A program made the position numbers and the translations under genes. Under the pieces are notes generated by a model. It was not told where the DNA came from, ran no database searches, and worked only from the letters and a program-made list of their open reading frames with translations. A DNA stretch of 64,000 bases from Gordonia pseudamarae (lineage in GTDB: Bacteria; Actinomycetota; Actinomycetes; Mycobacteriales; Mycobacteriaceae). How positions within the stretch are numbered: position 1 is the stretch's first letter; each line of letters opens with the position of its first letter. Shown piece after piece: positions 49,618 through 59,546 of the stretch. The stretch spans positions 5,083,009 through 5,147,008 of the forward strand of contig NZ_CP045809.1 of NCBI RefSeq assembly GCF_025273675.1, written 5' to 3'.

Positions 49618-50661
49618 CTATGTCGTTTCGGTGATTGCTCGTTTCCGTGATTGACGCACACAACCCATTCCCGCACCGACCGCCGCACCCTGACGCATCG
49701 ACAGGTCGATCGCGGCTTTCATCACCAGCTTCTCGAGCGCGCTCTCCACTTCCGCTTTCCAGCCGAGACCTTCGTCGAGCTCGAGCCGCAGTCGCGGAAA
49801 CCGCGGATGCGATGCGATGACGTCGAAACCGCTGTCCTTCAGGAAGCCCGCGTCAATGATGCACTCAGGACAATAGTCGCCGGTTCCCGAGAGTGCCGGA
49901 TCGGTTGGACGGTTCCCCGAACCATCGTTCGGCCCAGGGGTTTGCAGGATTTCCCTGGCCACTTCGGCGATCGTCTCATCGGTCCATTCGGTGATATCCG
50001 GCGGGATCGTCGCCGCGGCCGGCCGATGGGCGAGCAGCGACGCGGCTGCCGAGCGGCCGGACAGATCCTCGGCCAACCGCGAAGTGTCGCCGGGCTGTAC
50101 GATGCCGAACGCCTCGATCGCACGCACACCGCGGCGGATGAGATCGGTGATCACCGCATCCAACAGTCCGGGCGCGCTGTCCTCGAAACCCGGTTCCATA
50201 CGGATCGCGGTGAGCAGCACCGCATCGGCACTGACCGGAGCCGTGGGGAAATGGTAGGAGCGCGGGACGCGACCGGGCGGAGCGTAGAAGGCGGTACCGA
50301 CGACATGGCCCGTGGTCGATTCGATGGCGAGTTGCCCGCACGTGCCCCACTCCAGCAGGAGTCCGGAGATCCAGGCTTCCTTGTCGAATTCACTGCGGAA
50401 TCCGTCAATAGCATCGGGTGAGATCGGGAATAGGTCATCGAACGGTGCCGTGTCAAACAATCCTGGGTCAAACAACTCCGGCCCGAACGCGGTTGTATCG
50501 GTGCCGATCTCGATATCGAGCTCGAGAATGATCTGCGCGGTGTCGCCTATATCGGAGGATGCCGGCGTCGCGGGTTCGACTTCCCAGAAGACGCACTGGC
50601 GGGCATGTTTGGGCAGGCGTTCGAATGCCTCGAGGTCGAGGTTGGTGACTGTCACAGCCAT
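49618..50661 (-). CDS. Conserved hypothetical protein, GNAT-like (Rv3916c position)
   Basis: A 347-residue protein found at the parB-cwlM junction of Mycobacteriales (Rv3916c position). It starts MAVTVTNLDLEAFERLPKHARQCVFWEVEP, and the middle (GHVVGTAFYAPPGRVPRSYHFPTAPVSADAVLLTAIRMEP) looks like the beta sheet of a GNAT acetyltransferase. There is a C-terminal DYCPECIIDAGFLKDSGFDVIASHPRFPRLRLEL block with a Cys pair. Function unknown. The upstream gap to parB (50662-50890) holds no gene. Confidence 0.8.
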   Translation of the reverse strand: MAVTVTNLDLEAFERLPKHARQCVFWEVEPATPASSDIGDTAQIILELDIEIGTDTTAFGPELFDPGLFDTAPFDDLFPISPDAIDGFRSEFDKEAWISGLLLEWGTCGQLAIESTTGHVVGTAFYAPPGRVPRSYHFPTAPVSADAVLLTAIRMEPGFEDSAPGLLDAVITDLIRRGVRAIEAFGIVQPGDTSRLAEDLSGRSAAASLLAHRPAAATIPPDITEWTDETIAEVAREILQTPGPNDGSGNRPTDPALSGTGDYCPECIIDAGFLKDSGFDVIASHPRFPRLRLELDEGLGWKAEVESALEKLVMKAAIDLSMRQGAAVGAGMGCVRQSRKRAITETT

Positions 50662-50890
50662 CGGACAGTACCTATACCTGTCTCGACGCCCTGGTTCATA
50701 CGAATCTTGTTTATTCCCAAGGTTTTTGGCTTCAACACCGGTACGCCTCTATCCTTCTTCGTCACTGTGACGTTTCTGTCCCTGGTCCCCGTACGGACTT
50801 TTCCGTCGTCAGAAAGTCACCCATGACCCCTATTGTCGCCGCAGAACGCACCACCGCGCATCCCGGCACTCTCGCCGAGTCCGCTTACGG

Positions 50891-52093
50891 TCATCCCTGG
50901 TCGATCACGCCCATAATTCTCTCGAGATCATCCACCGACCCGAACTCGACAACAATCCGTCCCTTCTTCTTACCGAGACTCACCGTCACGCGCGTATCGA
51001 GCCGGTCCGACAACCGTTCCGCGAGGTCCTGCAAACCGGGCATCTGCATCGGCCTACGACGAACCGGAGCAGGGGAGGGAACCCCGTCACGGTTGGCCAA
51101 CGTCACCGCTTCCTCGGTGGCGCGGACCGACAGGCCCTCCGCGACGATCCGGGCGGCGAGGACCTCCTGAGCATCGGCACCGGTCTCCAAAGCCAACAGC
51201 GCACGCGCATGTCCCGCCGATAGGACACCTGCGGCCACCCGTCGCTGTACAGGAATCGGCAGTTTCAGGAGCCGGATCATGTTCGTGATCACCGGCCGCG
51301 ACCGGCCGATCCGGCGAGCGAGTTCCTCGTGCGTCACCCCGAATTCCTCGAGCAGCTGCTGATACGCCGCCGCCTCCTCGAGAGGATTGAGCTGAGCACG
51401 GTGGATGTTCTCCAGCAATGCGTCCCGGAGCATGTCGCTGTCGGCGGTCTCGCGGACGATCGCCGGGATGAGCTCGAGGCCGGCCACCTTGCTGGCCCGC
51501 CAGCGGCGCTCACCCATGACGAGCTGAAACCTCACCCCGTCGTCGGTCGGCTGAGCCAGCTCCCGGACGACAATCGGCTGCATGAGCCCGAACTCGGTGA
51601 TCGAGTGCACGAGTTCGGCCATCGCGTCCTCGTCGAACACCGAGCGTGGCTGGTGCGGATTCGGCTGGATCTCGGACAGACGTAGTTCGCGGTAGGTGGC
51701 CGCGAATCCGTCACCGGTAGCCGATTCCGGGGCAGCTGACCCGGAGATCGCCAACTCGGATGCTGTCGTATTGGAATCGGAACCCGCGACTTGCACAGTG
51801 GGGACGCTGGTGATGCCGTTGGAAGGCTTGGCCTTGCCCGTCTTCTCCTTCTTCCCGTTCTCCGATTTCCTGGTAGTCGGGGGAGTGGAGGAGTTGCCGG
51901 TGTCCTTGTCATCACCCGATGATGGAGCGGTTGTGACGTCCGGGCTAGGAGCGCGTCCGATGATGACATCGGCGGCCGTATTACCGAGGCTCGGGCCTTT
52001 TGGGGCCGAATCATCTTCTGGGGGCCCAGTGGGAATCAGAGCCGCGAGCCCTCGGCCGAGCCCGCCCCGACGGGTCGATGTGTCACGGCTCAT
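50891..52093 (-). CDS. parB: Chromosome partition protein ParB
   Basis: A 400-residue CTP-dependent DNA clamp that loads at parS and spreads to organise the origin. CTP-binding motif GERRWRA at 194-200, [16 protein letters not shown] box, and helix-turn-helix about 255-281 that reads parS; the C-terminal dimer domain is at the end. Residues 25-130 are a longer linker than in mycobacteria (Ser/Thr/Lys-rich). The start ATG 52093 has GGAGGAAC. A 218-base gap separates it from parA, so it is less tightly coupled than in many relatives. Confidence 0.96.
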   Translation of the reverse strand: MSRDTSTRRGGLGRGLAALIPTGPPEDDSAPKGPSLGNTAADVIIGRAPSPDVTTAPSSGDDKDTGNSSTPPTTRKSENGKKEKTGKAKPSNGITSVPTVQVAGSDSNTTASELAISGSAAPESATGDGFAATYRELRLSEIQPNPHQPRSVFDEDAMAELVHSITEFGLMQPIVVRELAQPTDDGVRFQLVMGERRWRASKVAGLELIPAIVRETADSDMLRDALLENIHRAQLNPLEEAAAYQQLLEEFGVTHEELARRIGRSRPVITNMIRLLKLPIPVQRRVAAGVLSAGHARALLALETGADAQEVLAARIVAEGLSVRATEEAVTLANRDGVPSPAPVRRRPMQMPGLQDLAERLSDRLDTRVTVSLGKKKGRIVVEFGSVDDLERIMGVIDQG

Positions 52094-52311
52094 CGGTGTT
52101 CCTCCGAAATCTGGTGTCGTGGATATTGGGTCGCAACGGTAGTGGACGACGACGTAGCGCAACGTCCGTCCCGATTACTCCATGATGCTGCATCTGTGGT
52201 TCGACAACCACAGGTATGACGAGAGTCGGCCGATAAGGCACGATCATCATCGCCCCGATCGCGCGTGATCGCTTCTCGGCAAAACCAGTGCCCTCACAGC
52301 GGTCGGCTGAC

Positions 52312-53262
52312 TCAGCGGGTTCTGGTAATTGCGAAGGCACGCTCGGCGATCTCGCGCGCGGCGTCGAGGTAACTCATCGCACCGCGTGAACCCGGGTCGT
52401 ACTCGATGATGGTCATCCCGTATCCGGGTGCCTCGGATACCTTCACACTCCGCGGAATGATCGTGTTGAGCACTTTGGGGCCAAAGTGTCGTCGTACCTC
52501 TTCGGCCACCTGGTCGGCCAGCTTGGTGCGGCCGTCATACATGGTGAGCAGGATGGTCGAGACATGTAGGTGAGGGTTGAGGTGCGCCTGTACGAGTTCG
52601 ATGTTGCGGAGCAACTGTCCAACGCCCTCCAGCGCGTAGTACTCACACTGAATGGGGATCAACACCTCGTTCGCCGCCACCATCGCATTGACCGTCAGCA
52701 GTCCCAGTGACGGCGGGCAGTCGATGAGGACATAGTCAATACCGAGGGCATCAAGACGAGCGTCATCGAGGGCGTTACGCAACCGATTCTCGCGTGCCAC
52801 CAACGACACCAGCTCGATCTCAGCGCCCGCCAGATCGAGAGTGGCAGGGATGCAATAGAGGTTCTCCTGCGACGGGCACTTCTGCGTGGCCTCGGTCAGA
52901 TTAGCCTCGCCGAGGAGGAGTTCGTATACCGAGTCGATGCCGGCGGCGCGGTGGTCGATTCCGAGCGCGGTACTCGCGTTGCCCTGCGGGTCGAGATCGA
53001 CAACCAGAACTCGGATGCCGTGCAATGCGAGACCGGCAGCGATATTGACGGTCGTCGTCGTCTTACCGACGCCGCCCTTCTGGTTCGCGACCGTGATAAC
53101 ACGGCGGCGCGGTGGCTTGGGCAGCTGGCCCGCGGCACCCGGCGTCAGAACGCGACTGGCGCGTTCAGCCGCCTTCGCGATCGGGGTGTCGTCGAGGGAA
53201 TGCTTGGCAGTGCCTCTTCGTGACAAGGTTTCACGTGAAACAACCGGGTCTTGACCGACCAC
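52312..53262 (-). CDS. parA: Chromosome partition ATPase ParA
   Basis: A 316-residue Walker-type ATPase that binds the nucleoid and moves ParB-parS complexes. Deviant Walker A KGGVGKT at 62-68, switch VVDLDPQGNASTALG, Walker B VLIDCPPSLG. The start GTG 53262 has AAGGAG. Codons 8-13 (VSRET) lie on a parS sequence, so the coding sequence contains a ParB site. The N-terminal 50-residue extension is typical of Mycobacteriales ParA. Confidence 0.96.
   Translation of the reverse strand: MVGQDPVVSRETLSRRGTAKHSLDDTPIAKAAERASRVLTPGAAGQLPKPPRRRVITVANQKGGVGKTTTTVNIAAGLALHGIRVLVVDLDPQGNASTALGIDHRAAGIDSVYELLLGEANLTEATQKCPSQENLYCIPATLDLAGAEIELVSLVARENRLRNALDDARLDALGIDYVLIDCPPSLGLLTVNAMVAANEVLIPIQCEYYALEGVGQLLRNIELVQAHLNPHLHVSTILLTMYDGRTKLADQVAEEVRRHFGPKVLNTIIPRSVKVSEAPGYGMTIIEYDPGSRGAMSYLDAAREIAERAFAITRTR
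53227..53242. promoter_or_regulatory. parS site, inside parA
   Basis: GGTTTCACGTGAAACA. The 14-base palindromic core TTTCACGTGAAA is intact. It overlaps codons near the start of parA, which could let ParB binding feed back on parA expression. Confidence 0.9.
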
Positions 53263-53632
53263 GCTTGGACTCCTTAACCCGATGGGGGATTGTGTGCCGA
53301 ACCCCCGGCACTTCCTCTATCTTGCGCTCTGAAGTGCCGACTTACCAACCCCAGCGGCGTGTGTGCACGATTCGGTGAGTTCTCCACAGGTTCGCCGGGT
53401 CTCGACTCTGCGGCGCCGCACAAATCGGCGAACGAATAGGGCAGCCACCGACGTCGATGGATCGATATCGACATAGCGATAGGCCTGGATGGAGAGCGCC
53501 GTCATCACAGTTCGGTGCGACGTTGATGCCACACTCGATGTACCTCCGATGGTGGTGGAGGGGAGGGGTTGGCAATCACCACCCGCCACCGTCCCTCCGG
53601 GATCAAAACCGGGACCAAGTGTGATCACGGAC

Positions 53633-53648
53633 TGTTTCACGTGAAACG
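53633..53648. promoter_or_regulatory. parS site
   Basis: TGTTTCACGTGAAACG, intact core. Seventeen bases from the next site, so two ParB dimers could load side by side. Confidence 0.9.
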
Positions 53649-53649
53649 C

Positions 53650-53665
53650 GGTTTCACGTGAAACA
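53650..53665. promoter_or_regulatory. parS site
   Basis: GGTTTCACGTGAAACA, intact core, directly beside the site at 53633. Confidence 0.9.
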
Positions 53666-54756
53666 TCGAGCCGACCACACTGACACAAGGACCGATACCT
53701 TCTGTATCGGGCGCAGCAGATCAACACATCGCCGCCGGCTCGCCGGCGAGTCGGATCATTCCTGTATTCATTCAGGTGGCGACCACGCGTCACGGAACAC
53801 CTTCCTGCACGAATGCCTCCACGCCCGCTCGCAGTGCGACGTCACGCGGGTCTTCCGATCGAAGGCGCGCACTCACTCCGTACAGATCGTGGAATCGTCA
53901 GCCCAGCTGATCCAGTACCTCTACGCCGGTGGATCAGGTCGATTTCCGGCACGGGTCACCTGATAGGGCTTCGCGACGCAACAGTCAGCGGGGCCCGCCG
54001 ATCACGTCAGCGCGAGAGCCGGTCAATGCGATCGTGGTGAGTCGGATGGCAGGTGGTACTGACTGCCCCTCGACCACGAGGCACCAGGTGTAAGACCCGG
54101 CCAGCTTGTGAACGCGTAGGCGTTCGATGGGGGTGAGTCCGCCGATGCCGGAGGCCCCCACCTGTTCCGAGTCGCCATGCCGTTCACAACCTCCCCGAGT
54201 GTTACACCGATCGCGCCGACATGTCCGGTTGCGCAACCACCGCGCGAACTCAGATACCGAACCCATCCGATCGACGGAAGGTCAGCCATTCTGCTGGGAT
54301 CACCGTCTACTCCCTGGACGATTCCCGGACAGATCATACTGCCGACTACCCCACCGGCACACCGCCAATGCACGATGCTCGTGTTCGCCCGACACCGACC
54401 AATCCAGTCGTCGAGGTTCAGTCCATAGACAAATCGCACCTCCCAACACAGCCACCGGTTGGCTGGCATGTGAGGAACGCTGACGAATCAGTGGACGGCC
54501 ACGCTCTTCGATCGGGATGCATCCCAACACCGAACGCTTGAGTGCTCCACCCGGTCTGTGTTCTCTACCCGGCACCGAGCAATGCAAGCATCATCGGCAA
54601 GCCATCATCGTGGTACGCCGAGCGCATGCACGCGGTGGCATTCCACGGTCCCGTGAACGAAAGAAAGCCACGCCGACAATCGGTACCGGCAAGCAGACCG
54701 CCGAACCGAACCAGTCCCAATCTCCGCACCGTTTCCCACCGGGACGCCGAGACTTC

Positions 54757-54772
54757 GGTTTCACGTGAAACA
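54757..54772. promoter_or_regulatory. parS site
   Basis: GGTTTCACGTGAAACA, intact core, in the gene-poor parA-rsmG gap. Confidence 0.9.
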
Positions 54773-55228
54773 ATGGACCTGTATCACGAATCAGCGCTTC
54801 GGACAACCTGACGCCGCCACGTGCCAAAGATCCCGATTACACCTACACCTCCCGGCTATTACCGCCATCCGCTTCACCCGACCTACTGGGCGTCCACATT
54901 CCAGCCCTGCCTTCCTCCGTCCCGCCGGGGTAGGGGAGTGGAGACATCTTGAACAGTCGGGACCAATACCGGGAACCCTCGTCGAGCACCGCAGTCGCAA
55001 CAGTCTGTCACGTGACGAAATTGTCCAGCCACCCCGGTCACACCAATCACGAGCACTTCTCACCCTCGGGCACCCAGATATTCGGCGATGAAGACCACCA
55101 CCGCTGGCCATGCATTCCTGCTACCACACCCATTGCCCGCGTCTCGACGAGTTGTGCTCGCTTGCTGTAGTACCGCGCAGTTCCAAGGAGGCACGTGTCG
55201 CGGACCGTTGTTCACAAGGAGGCCGGCA

Positions 55229-55244
55229 TGTTTCACGTGAAACA
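55229..55244. promoter_or_regulatory. parS site with extended palindrome
   Basis: TGTTTCACGTGAAACA; the symmetry continues outward through GCCGGCA on both sides to a 30-base perfect palindrome (55222-55251). Confidence 0.92.
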
Positions 55245-55323
55245 TGCCGGCAACCGCACGTCACGCCGCTGCTGGGAACCACCACCAAACGGAACGCTCG
55301 CACGTCCCAGATGGCACACACCG

Positions 55324-55378
55324 TTGACGTCCTCCCGGCCGTGAACGACCGGGATTCCTACCACGCCACTCCCGTGGC
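55324..55378 (-). repeat. IS605/IS607-type right end and possible omega-RNA 3' end (copy 1)
   Basis: On the minus strand, hairpin CGCCAC-GGGA-GTGGCG is followed by CCCGGTCG-TTCA-CGGCCGGG and the end GGAGGACGTCAA, directly after the TnpB fragment stop. The same end is present at 58451-58510 and in part at 55842-55890. In TnpB systems this region is the RNA scaffold and the next bases are the guide. Confidence 0.6.
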
Positions 55379-55417
55379 GTCTTGGCGGGTTCCTGTTTCA
55401 CTGGGGCTCGCTTTCCG

Positions 55418-55841
55418 CTAGGCGGTAAGACTGACAGCCCCTCCGCAGGCGTTTAGTCTCTCGGAGCGTCCCTCCGCGAGAATGTTTCTGGCGGCATTGA
55501 GGTCGCGGTCGTGGACCACCCCACACGCCTGACATGTCCACTCTCGAACCGAGAGCAGCTTCGGGCCATCCTGCACTCCGCACGTCGAGCACAGTCGCGA
55601 GGACGGGAAGAACCGATCCACTTTCCCGACGTACCGTCCGTACCGGGCGGCTTTCTCCTCCACCATGCGGGTGAACATCACCCACCCGCCATCGTGTACC
55701 GACTTCGCCAATCGAGTCCGCGCAAGACCCGAGACACACAAGTCCTCGACGTAGATCGCTTGGTTCTCGCGAATCAACGCCGTGGACTGTTTGTGCGCCC
55801 AGTCCTTGCGGGAATCGGCCACCCTGGCATGCACTTTGGCG
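55418..55841 (-). pseudogene. Truncated TnpB (OrfB) C-terminal fragment, copy 1
   Basis: About 140 residues of an RNA-guided TnpB nuclease (full length about 370-400). Present: RuvC-II Glu in IYVEDLCVSGL, zinc finger C-x2-C...C-x2-C (LCSTCG, WTCQACG) and RuvC-III Asp in HDRDLNAARNIL. Missing: the N-terminal RNA/DNA-binding domain and the RuvC-I Asp. Homology with copy 2 (57989-58412) stops at base 55841, where an opposite-facing right end begins. It cannot be active. Confidence 0.88.
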
Positions 55842-55890
55842 GAGTGGCGTGGTAGGAATCCCGGCCGTTCACGGCCGGGAGGACGTCAAA
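55842..55890 (+). repeat. Orphan TnpB-element right end in plus orientation
   Basis: GAGTGGCGTGGTAGGAATCC, a hairpin CCCGGCCG-TTCA-CGGCCGGG, and the end GGACGTCAAATCG match the right end at 58459-58510 but have no TnpB 3' end before them. It is joined head-on to copy 1 of the tnpB fragment, so it marks a third element whose body was lost by deletion or inversion. Confidence 0.65.
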
Positions 55891-55926
55891 TCGGACGGAC
55901 GTCCACACCATCGACCGCGATGTCGA

Positions 55927-55942
55927 TGTTTCACGTGAAACA
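55927..55942. promoter_or_regulatory. parS site
   Basis: TGTTTCACGTGAAACA, fully symmetric, 37 bases beyond the orphan right end at 55842-55890. Confidence 0.92.
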
Positions 55943-56426
55943 TGGCAGTACCCACGAGGGGAGAGGAGCGACGGCCCGGAGTCGTCGGAGCGGCGCGGGC
56001 ACCCCTGTCACAGATCGCGCCGCCAACCATCCCCTCTGCCAATGCCAGATGTTCCAGATACGCGACCACCAACCGCGGAGCGTCATCCCGCCACTCATCC
56101 CGAGACTCAAGCGCCGATGCGTCTCGTCCCAGATGCCATGGAGCACGACGGGGCTCTGCACAACGGCGAGGGCTTGCACCGGTCATCCACCGAGCGCGAA
56201 CCATATGCCTGGCTCGGTGACACATACCGCGGTCGCACACCGGCCCACTCGCCCCAGCGCTTCGAGAGGGCAAGCTCTGCACTGCTCGGTACCGAAGTCT
56301 CACAGGAAGTCCACCTAGTGCAGGCCTCACGCGCATCGCGACCTATCGGGGACACGGGGGAGGGGAGTGATACGGAATCTCCACCGACACGGTGGGCTGA
56401 TCGCGACGGACTGATCAGCACACGGT

Positions 56427-56442
56427 TGTTTCACGTGAAACA
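56427..56442. promoter_or_regulatory. parS site
   Basis: TGTTTCACGTGAAACA, fully symmetric and flanked by GGT/ACC, extending the palindrome. Paired with the site at 56448. Confidence 0.92.
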
Positions 56443-56447
56443 ACCGA

Positions 56448-56463
56448 TGTTTCACGTGAAACC
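56448..56463. promoter_or_regulatory. parS site
   Basis: TGTTTCACGTGAAACC, intact core, five bases after the previous site. Confidence 0.9.
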
Positions 56464-56831
56464 CACACCGCCGCCGACTTGAGCGGACCTTGGACGGCAC
56501 CACACCGAACCAGCTCAACAAGCTCGACGGTCAGTCAGTATGCCGTCGCCGACAGGTGAGGAGATCACCGACAGACTTCTCGATGCTGCCGTCGTGGGTG
56601 GCGTCGTAGGATCTGAACTCCAGGTTCGCGCCGGGTGCCCGCATCATTCTGACGAGAGGAAGCACCGTTGGGAACGTCAGCATGGGGTAAGTCTACTGGG
56701 GTGGTGGGAATCGGATCAGGGCTGGGCTGGGCCTGAGCAGGTCGATCGTGTCGCTCCCGGGTCGGGGTCGCGCCATCGCGTAGTGATCTACGAGTCACCT
56801 TCCACAGGACTCACAGAAGGCTATCTACGCG

Positions 56832-57988
56832 ATGGCCCATGACCATTCTGCACTGGTCGACCAACCCTCGACCTCGTGGACTCGGGCCAGTTCCAGGCCA
56901 TGACCGCCGAGCTGCTGCGCCACGGCCTGCAAGAGCTGATCGAAGCCGAACCGGCCGCCCGTATCGCGGCCGGCCGCTACGAACGCAGCAGCGAACGCAC
57001 CACCCACCGCAAAGGATCACGTCCGAAGACGATCACCACCCCGGCCGGGGAGGTGCGGGTACAGACCCCGAAGCTGCGGGAAGGATTGTTCTTCCCGTCC
57101 CTGCTCGAACGCCGCCACCGGATCGACCGCGCCCTGCACGCGGTCATCATGGAGGACTACGTCGCCGGGTGTCCACCCGTGCCGTCGACGGCCTGGTCAA
57201 AGCGATGGGTTCGGACACCGGGATCAGCAAGTCCGAATTCTCCCGGATCTGCGCCCAGCTCGACGCCGAAGTGGCCGCGTTTCGCGAGCGCACCGTGCAC
57301 CACACCGAGTTCCCGTACATCTTCCTCGACGCCACCTACCTCAAATCGCGGATCGGGGCGCACGTGGTCTCCCAGGCCATGATCGTGGCGATCGGGGTCT
57401 GGGATCGACGGCACCCACGAAGTCCTGGCACCGACGTCGGCGACAGCGAGTCCTTCGAGTTCTGGAACGACTTCCGGTCCTCGCTACGCGAACGAGGCCT
57501 GCACGGGGTGCGCCTGGCGATCTCCGACGCCCACGCCGGTTTGAACGCTGCCGTGGCCCGCCAGTTCACCGGTGCCGGGTGGCAACGCTGCCACGTGCAC
57601 TTCATGCGCAACCTCGCCGGAAAGGTCCCCGGCAAGCAGCAGGCCGCCGTACTGGCCGCGGTCACGACCATCTTCGCCCACACCGACCGCGACGCTCTGC
57701 CCGCCCAATGGGACACCGTCGCCGACACCCTGGAACCGAGCTATCCGGCGGTCGCGGCGATGATGAGCGAGGCCAAGACCGACGTGCCGGCATTCGCCGA
57801 GTACCCGCTGGCGCACTGGCAGAAGATCTGGTCGAACAACCCTATCGAGCGGTTGAACAAGGAGACCAAACGCCGCGCTGACGTCGTGGAGACCTTCCCC
57901 AACAACCAGGCCATCCTCCGCCTGGCCACCTCCGTAGTGATCGACCAGCACGACGAATGGCAAGTCTGCCGCCGCCCGCTGTGCGTGT
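56832..57988 (+). pseudogene. IS256-family (mutator) transposase, frameshifted and 3'-truncated
   Basis: Remains of a DDE transposase of about 410 residues. It begins MAHDHSALVDQ at ATG 56832, shifts frame near 56860 (into LDLVDSGQFQAMTAELLRHGLQELIEAE), again near 57170 (YVAG to VSTRAVDGLVKAMGSDTG), and has a compensated frame excursion at about 57398-57433. The catalytic region (FPYIFLDATYLK, LAISDAHAGL, WQRCHVHFMRNL, SNNPIERLNKE) is still readable. The C-terminus breaks off after DEWQV, where the second tnpB fragment begins at 57989. Confidence 0.9.
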
Positions 57989-58412
57989 CGCCAAAGCGCA
58001 TGCCAGGGTGGCCGATTCCCGCAAGGACTGGGCGCACAAACAGTCCACGGCGTTGATTCGCGAGAACCAAGCGATCTACGTCGAGGACTTGTGTGTCTCG
58101 GGTCTTGCGCGGACTCGATTGGCGAAGTCGGTACACGATGGCGGGTGGGTGATGTTCACCCGCATGGTGGAGGAGAAAGCCGCCCGGTACGGACGGTACG
58201 TCGGGAAAGTGGATCGGTTCTTCCCGTCCTCGCAACTGTGCTCGACGTGCGGAGTGCAGGATGGCCCGAAGCTGCTCTCGGTTCGAGAGTGGACATGTCA
58301 GGCGTGTGGGGTGGTCCACGACCGCGACCTCAATGCCGCCAGAAACATTCTCGCGGAGGGACGCTCCGAGAGACTAAACGCCTGCGGAGGGGCTGTCAGT
58401 CTTCCCGCCTAG
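57989..58412 (+). pseudogene. Truncated TnpB (OrfB) C-terminal fragment, copy 2
   Basis: Nearly identical to copy 1 but in the opposite orientation (visible amino-acid differences: SSQLC versus SSRLC; SLPA versus SLTA ending). Homology starts at CGCCAAAG. The frame fuses with the broken IS256 transposase upstream, giving a chimeric open frame from 57957. RuvC-II, zinc finger and RuvC-III are present; the N-terminal 60 percent is missing. Confidence 0.88.
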
Positions 58413-58450
58413 CGGAAAGCGAGCCCCAGTGAAACAGGAACCCGCCAAGA

Positions 58451-58510
58451 CGCCACGGGAGTGGCGTGGTAGGAATCCCGGTCGTTCACGGCCGGGAGGA
58501 CGTCAAATCG
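58451..58510 (+). repeat. IS605/IS607-type right end and possible omega-RNA 3' end (copy 2)
   Basis: Two hairpins (CGCCAC/GTGGCG and CCCGGTCG/CGGCCGGG) end in GGACGTCAAATCG, following the tnpB fragment. The sequence right after it (from 58511) would have been the guide if an RNA is made. Confidence 0.6.
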
Positions 58511-58544
58511 CCAGAGCAGACACCGAACGAGCGGAGGGTTCGGC

Positions 58545-59214
58545 GTGAGTCTCGAACGGCTGCAGGTACATTACGGTTTCACCAGGATGCCCTTCGAGCG
58601 GAATCTCGCACCATCGATGCTGCACCGTCATCCCGGCATCTACCTGCCCAACCCTCAGTCAGGGTCCGCGGAACGCTGCACCACATCGTCACCACACTGG
58701 GACGGGCCCCAAACTTCTACACCGCGACGCCGACGCCGCAAGCAGCGGAATCCCACGCCGCCGAGCACGCTGAACGTGGCCGCACCCCAGTCGTCGACGA
58801 GGCACACCTACTCGACAACGCGCAGATGGAAGCAATCCGCATGCTCACCAACCACGACATGAACTCCGGTTCCCCGTTCACCGGATTGCTCGTCGGGCAA
58901 CCAACCTTGCGGCACCGACTCAAATTCGGCGTCCTGGCCGCACTCGACCACCGCATCGCCGTCCGCTACGCACTCGCCGGGATAGCACCGCCCGACACCG
59001 CTGACTACACCGGCCACCACCTCGAGATCGCCGACCGTTCCGACCCGCTGTTCTCCGACGACGCCATCACGTTGATTCACACCGCTGCACGCGGTACCCG
59101 CGGTCGGTGAACAACCTCGCCGTACACGCCCTGGCCGCCGCGTTCGCCGCCAAATCTGCGATCGTCGACGATAAGGCCACCCAGATCGCCGTCACCGAAT
59201 CCGGTAACGACTGA
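58545..59214 (+). pseudogene. ExeA/TniB-like transposon ATPase, deleted and frameshifted
   Basis: It starts intact (MSLERLQVHYGFTRMPFERNLAPSMLHRH), then jumps straight to YLPNP, losing the Walker A segment. It continues in another frame (VRGTLHHIVTTLGRAPNFYTATPTPQA...VVDEAHLLDNAQMEAIRMLTNHD, Walker B) to GTRGR, and finishes in a third frame (VNNLAVHALAAAFAAKSAIVDD) at TGA 59212. The full gene would be an about 270-residue AAA ATPase partnered with a DDE transposase, which is absent here. Confidence 0.88.
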
Positions 59215-59546
59215 GTCATTCACCCCACGACGTCACGTCGCCGACCACGCCACCACATCGCCGACACAGGACCCCGACCGCTACCGCCGCTCGCCTACAT
59301 CGACATCATCCGCATCGTCAATGACGGACAACACCCACACCGAGTTGATGCGGTCGATCGAACTCCGAACCGAACTACGGTTTCCTCAGTGTTGCCCATC
59401 TCAGACCGGAACCGGGCAACTGTGAGCCCGAAACTTCGCGGTTCACCGGACACCGAGCGATCCGCAGCGATCCAAACCCGAATCGATCACACTCGGCGCG
59501 GCGGATCCCCAGTTCCAGATCCCGGTTGATCCAGGCCCGGGTTCTT
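59215..59546. other. Gap between transposon debris and rsmG
   Basis: 332 bases with no gene, repeat or clear hairpin seen. It includes the 3' flank of rsmG. Confidence 0.5.

Larger units (their letters stand above)
53263..55323. other. Gene-poor parS-bearing region
   Basis: About 2 kb upstream of parA with no open frame that looks like a real gene: the frames are short, overlapping on both strands and show no family motif. It holds four parS sites (53633, 53650, 54757, 55229). In mycobacteria parA directly adjoins rsmG, so this stretch is an expansion. It may be a decayed insertion or a ParB-loading platform. Confidence 0.6.
55891..56831. other. Gene-poor region with three parS sites
   Basis: No convincing gene in 940 bases. 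Holds parS sites at 55927, 56427 and 56448. The last 130 bases before 56832 should include the left end of the IS256-type element, but I could not identify its terminal inverted repeat. Confidence 0.55.

Noticed and set aside
53263..55323. Several 60-150 codon frames in the parS region
   Set aside because: Overlapping on both strands, no ribosome sites, low-complexity composition; no support as genes.
56540..56842. 100-codon open frame before the IS256 relic
   Set aside because: No family similarity, overlaps the expected element end and has opposite-strand frames of equal quality.
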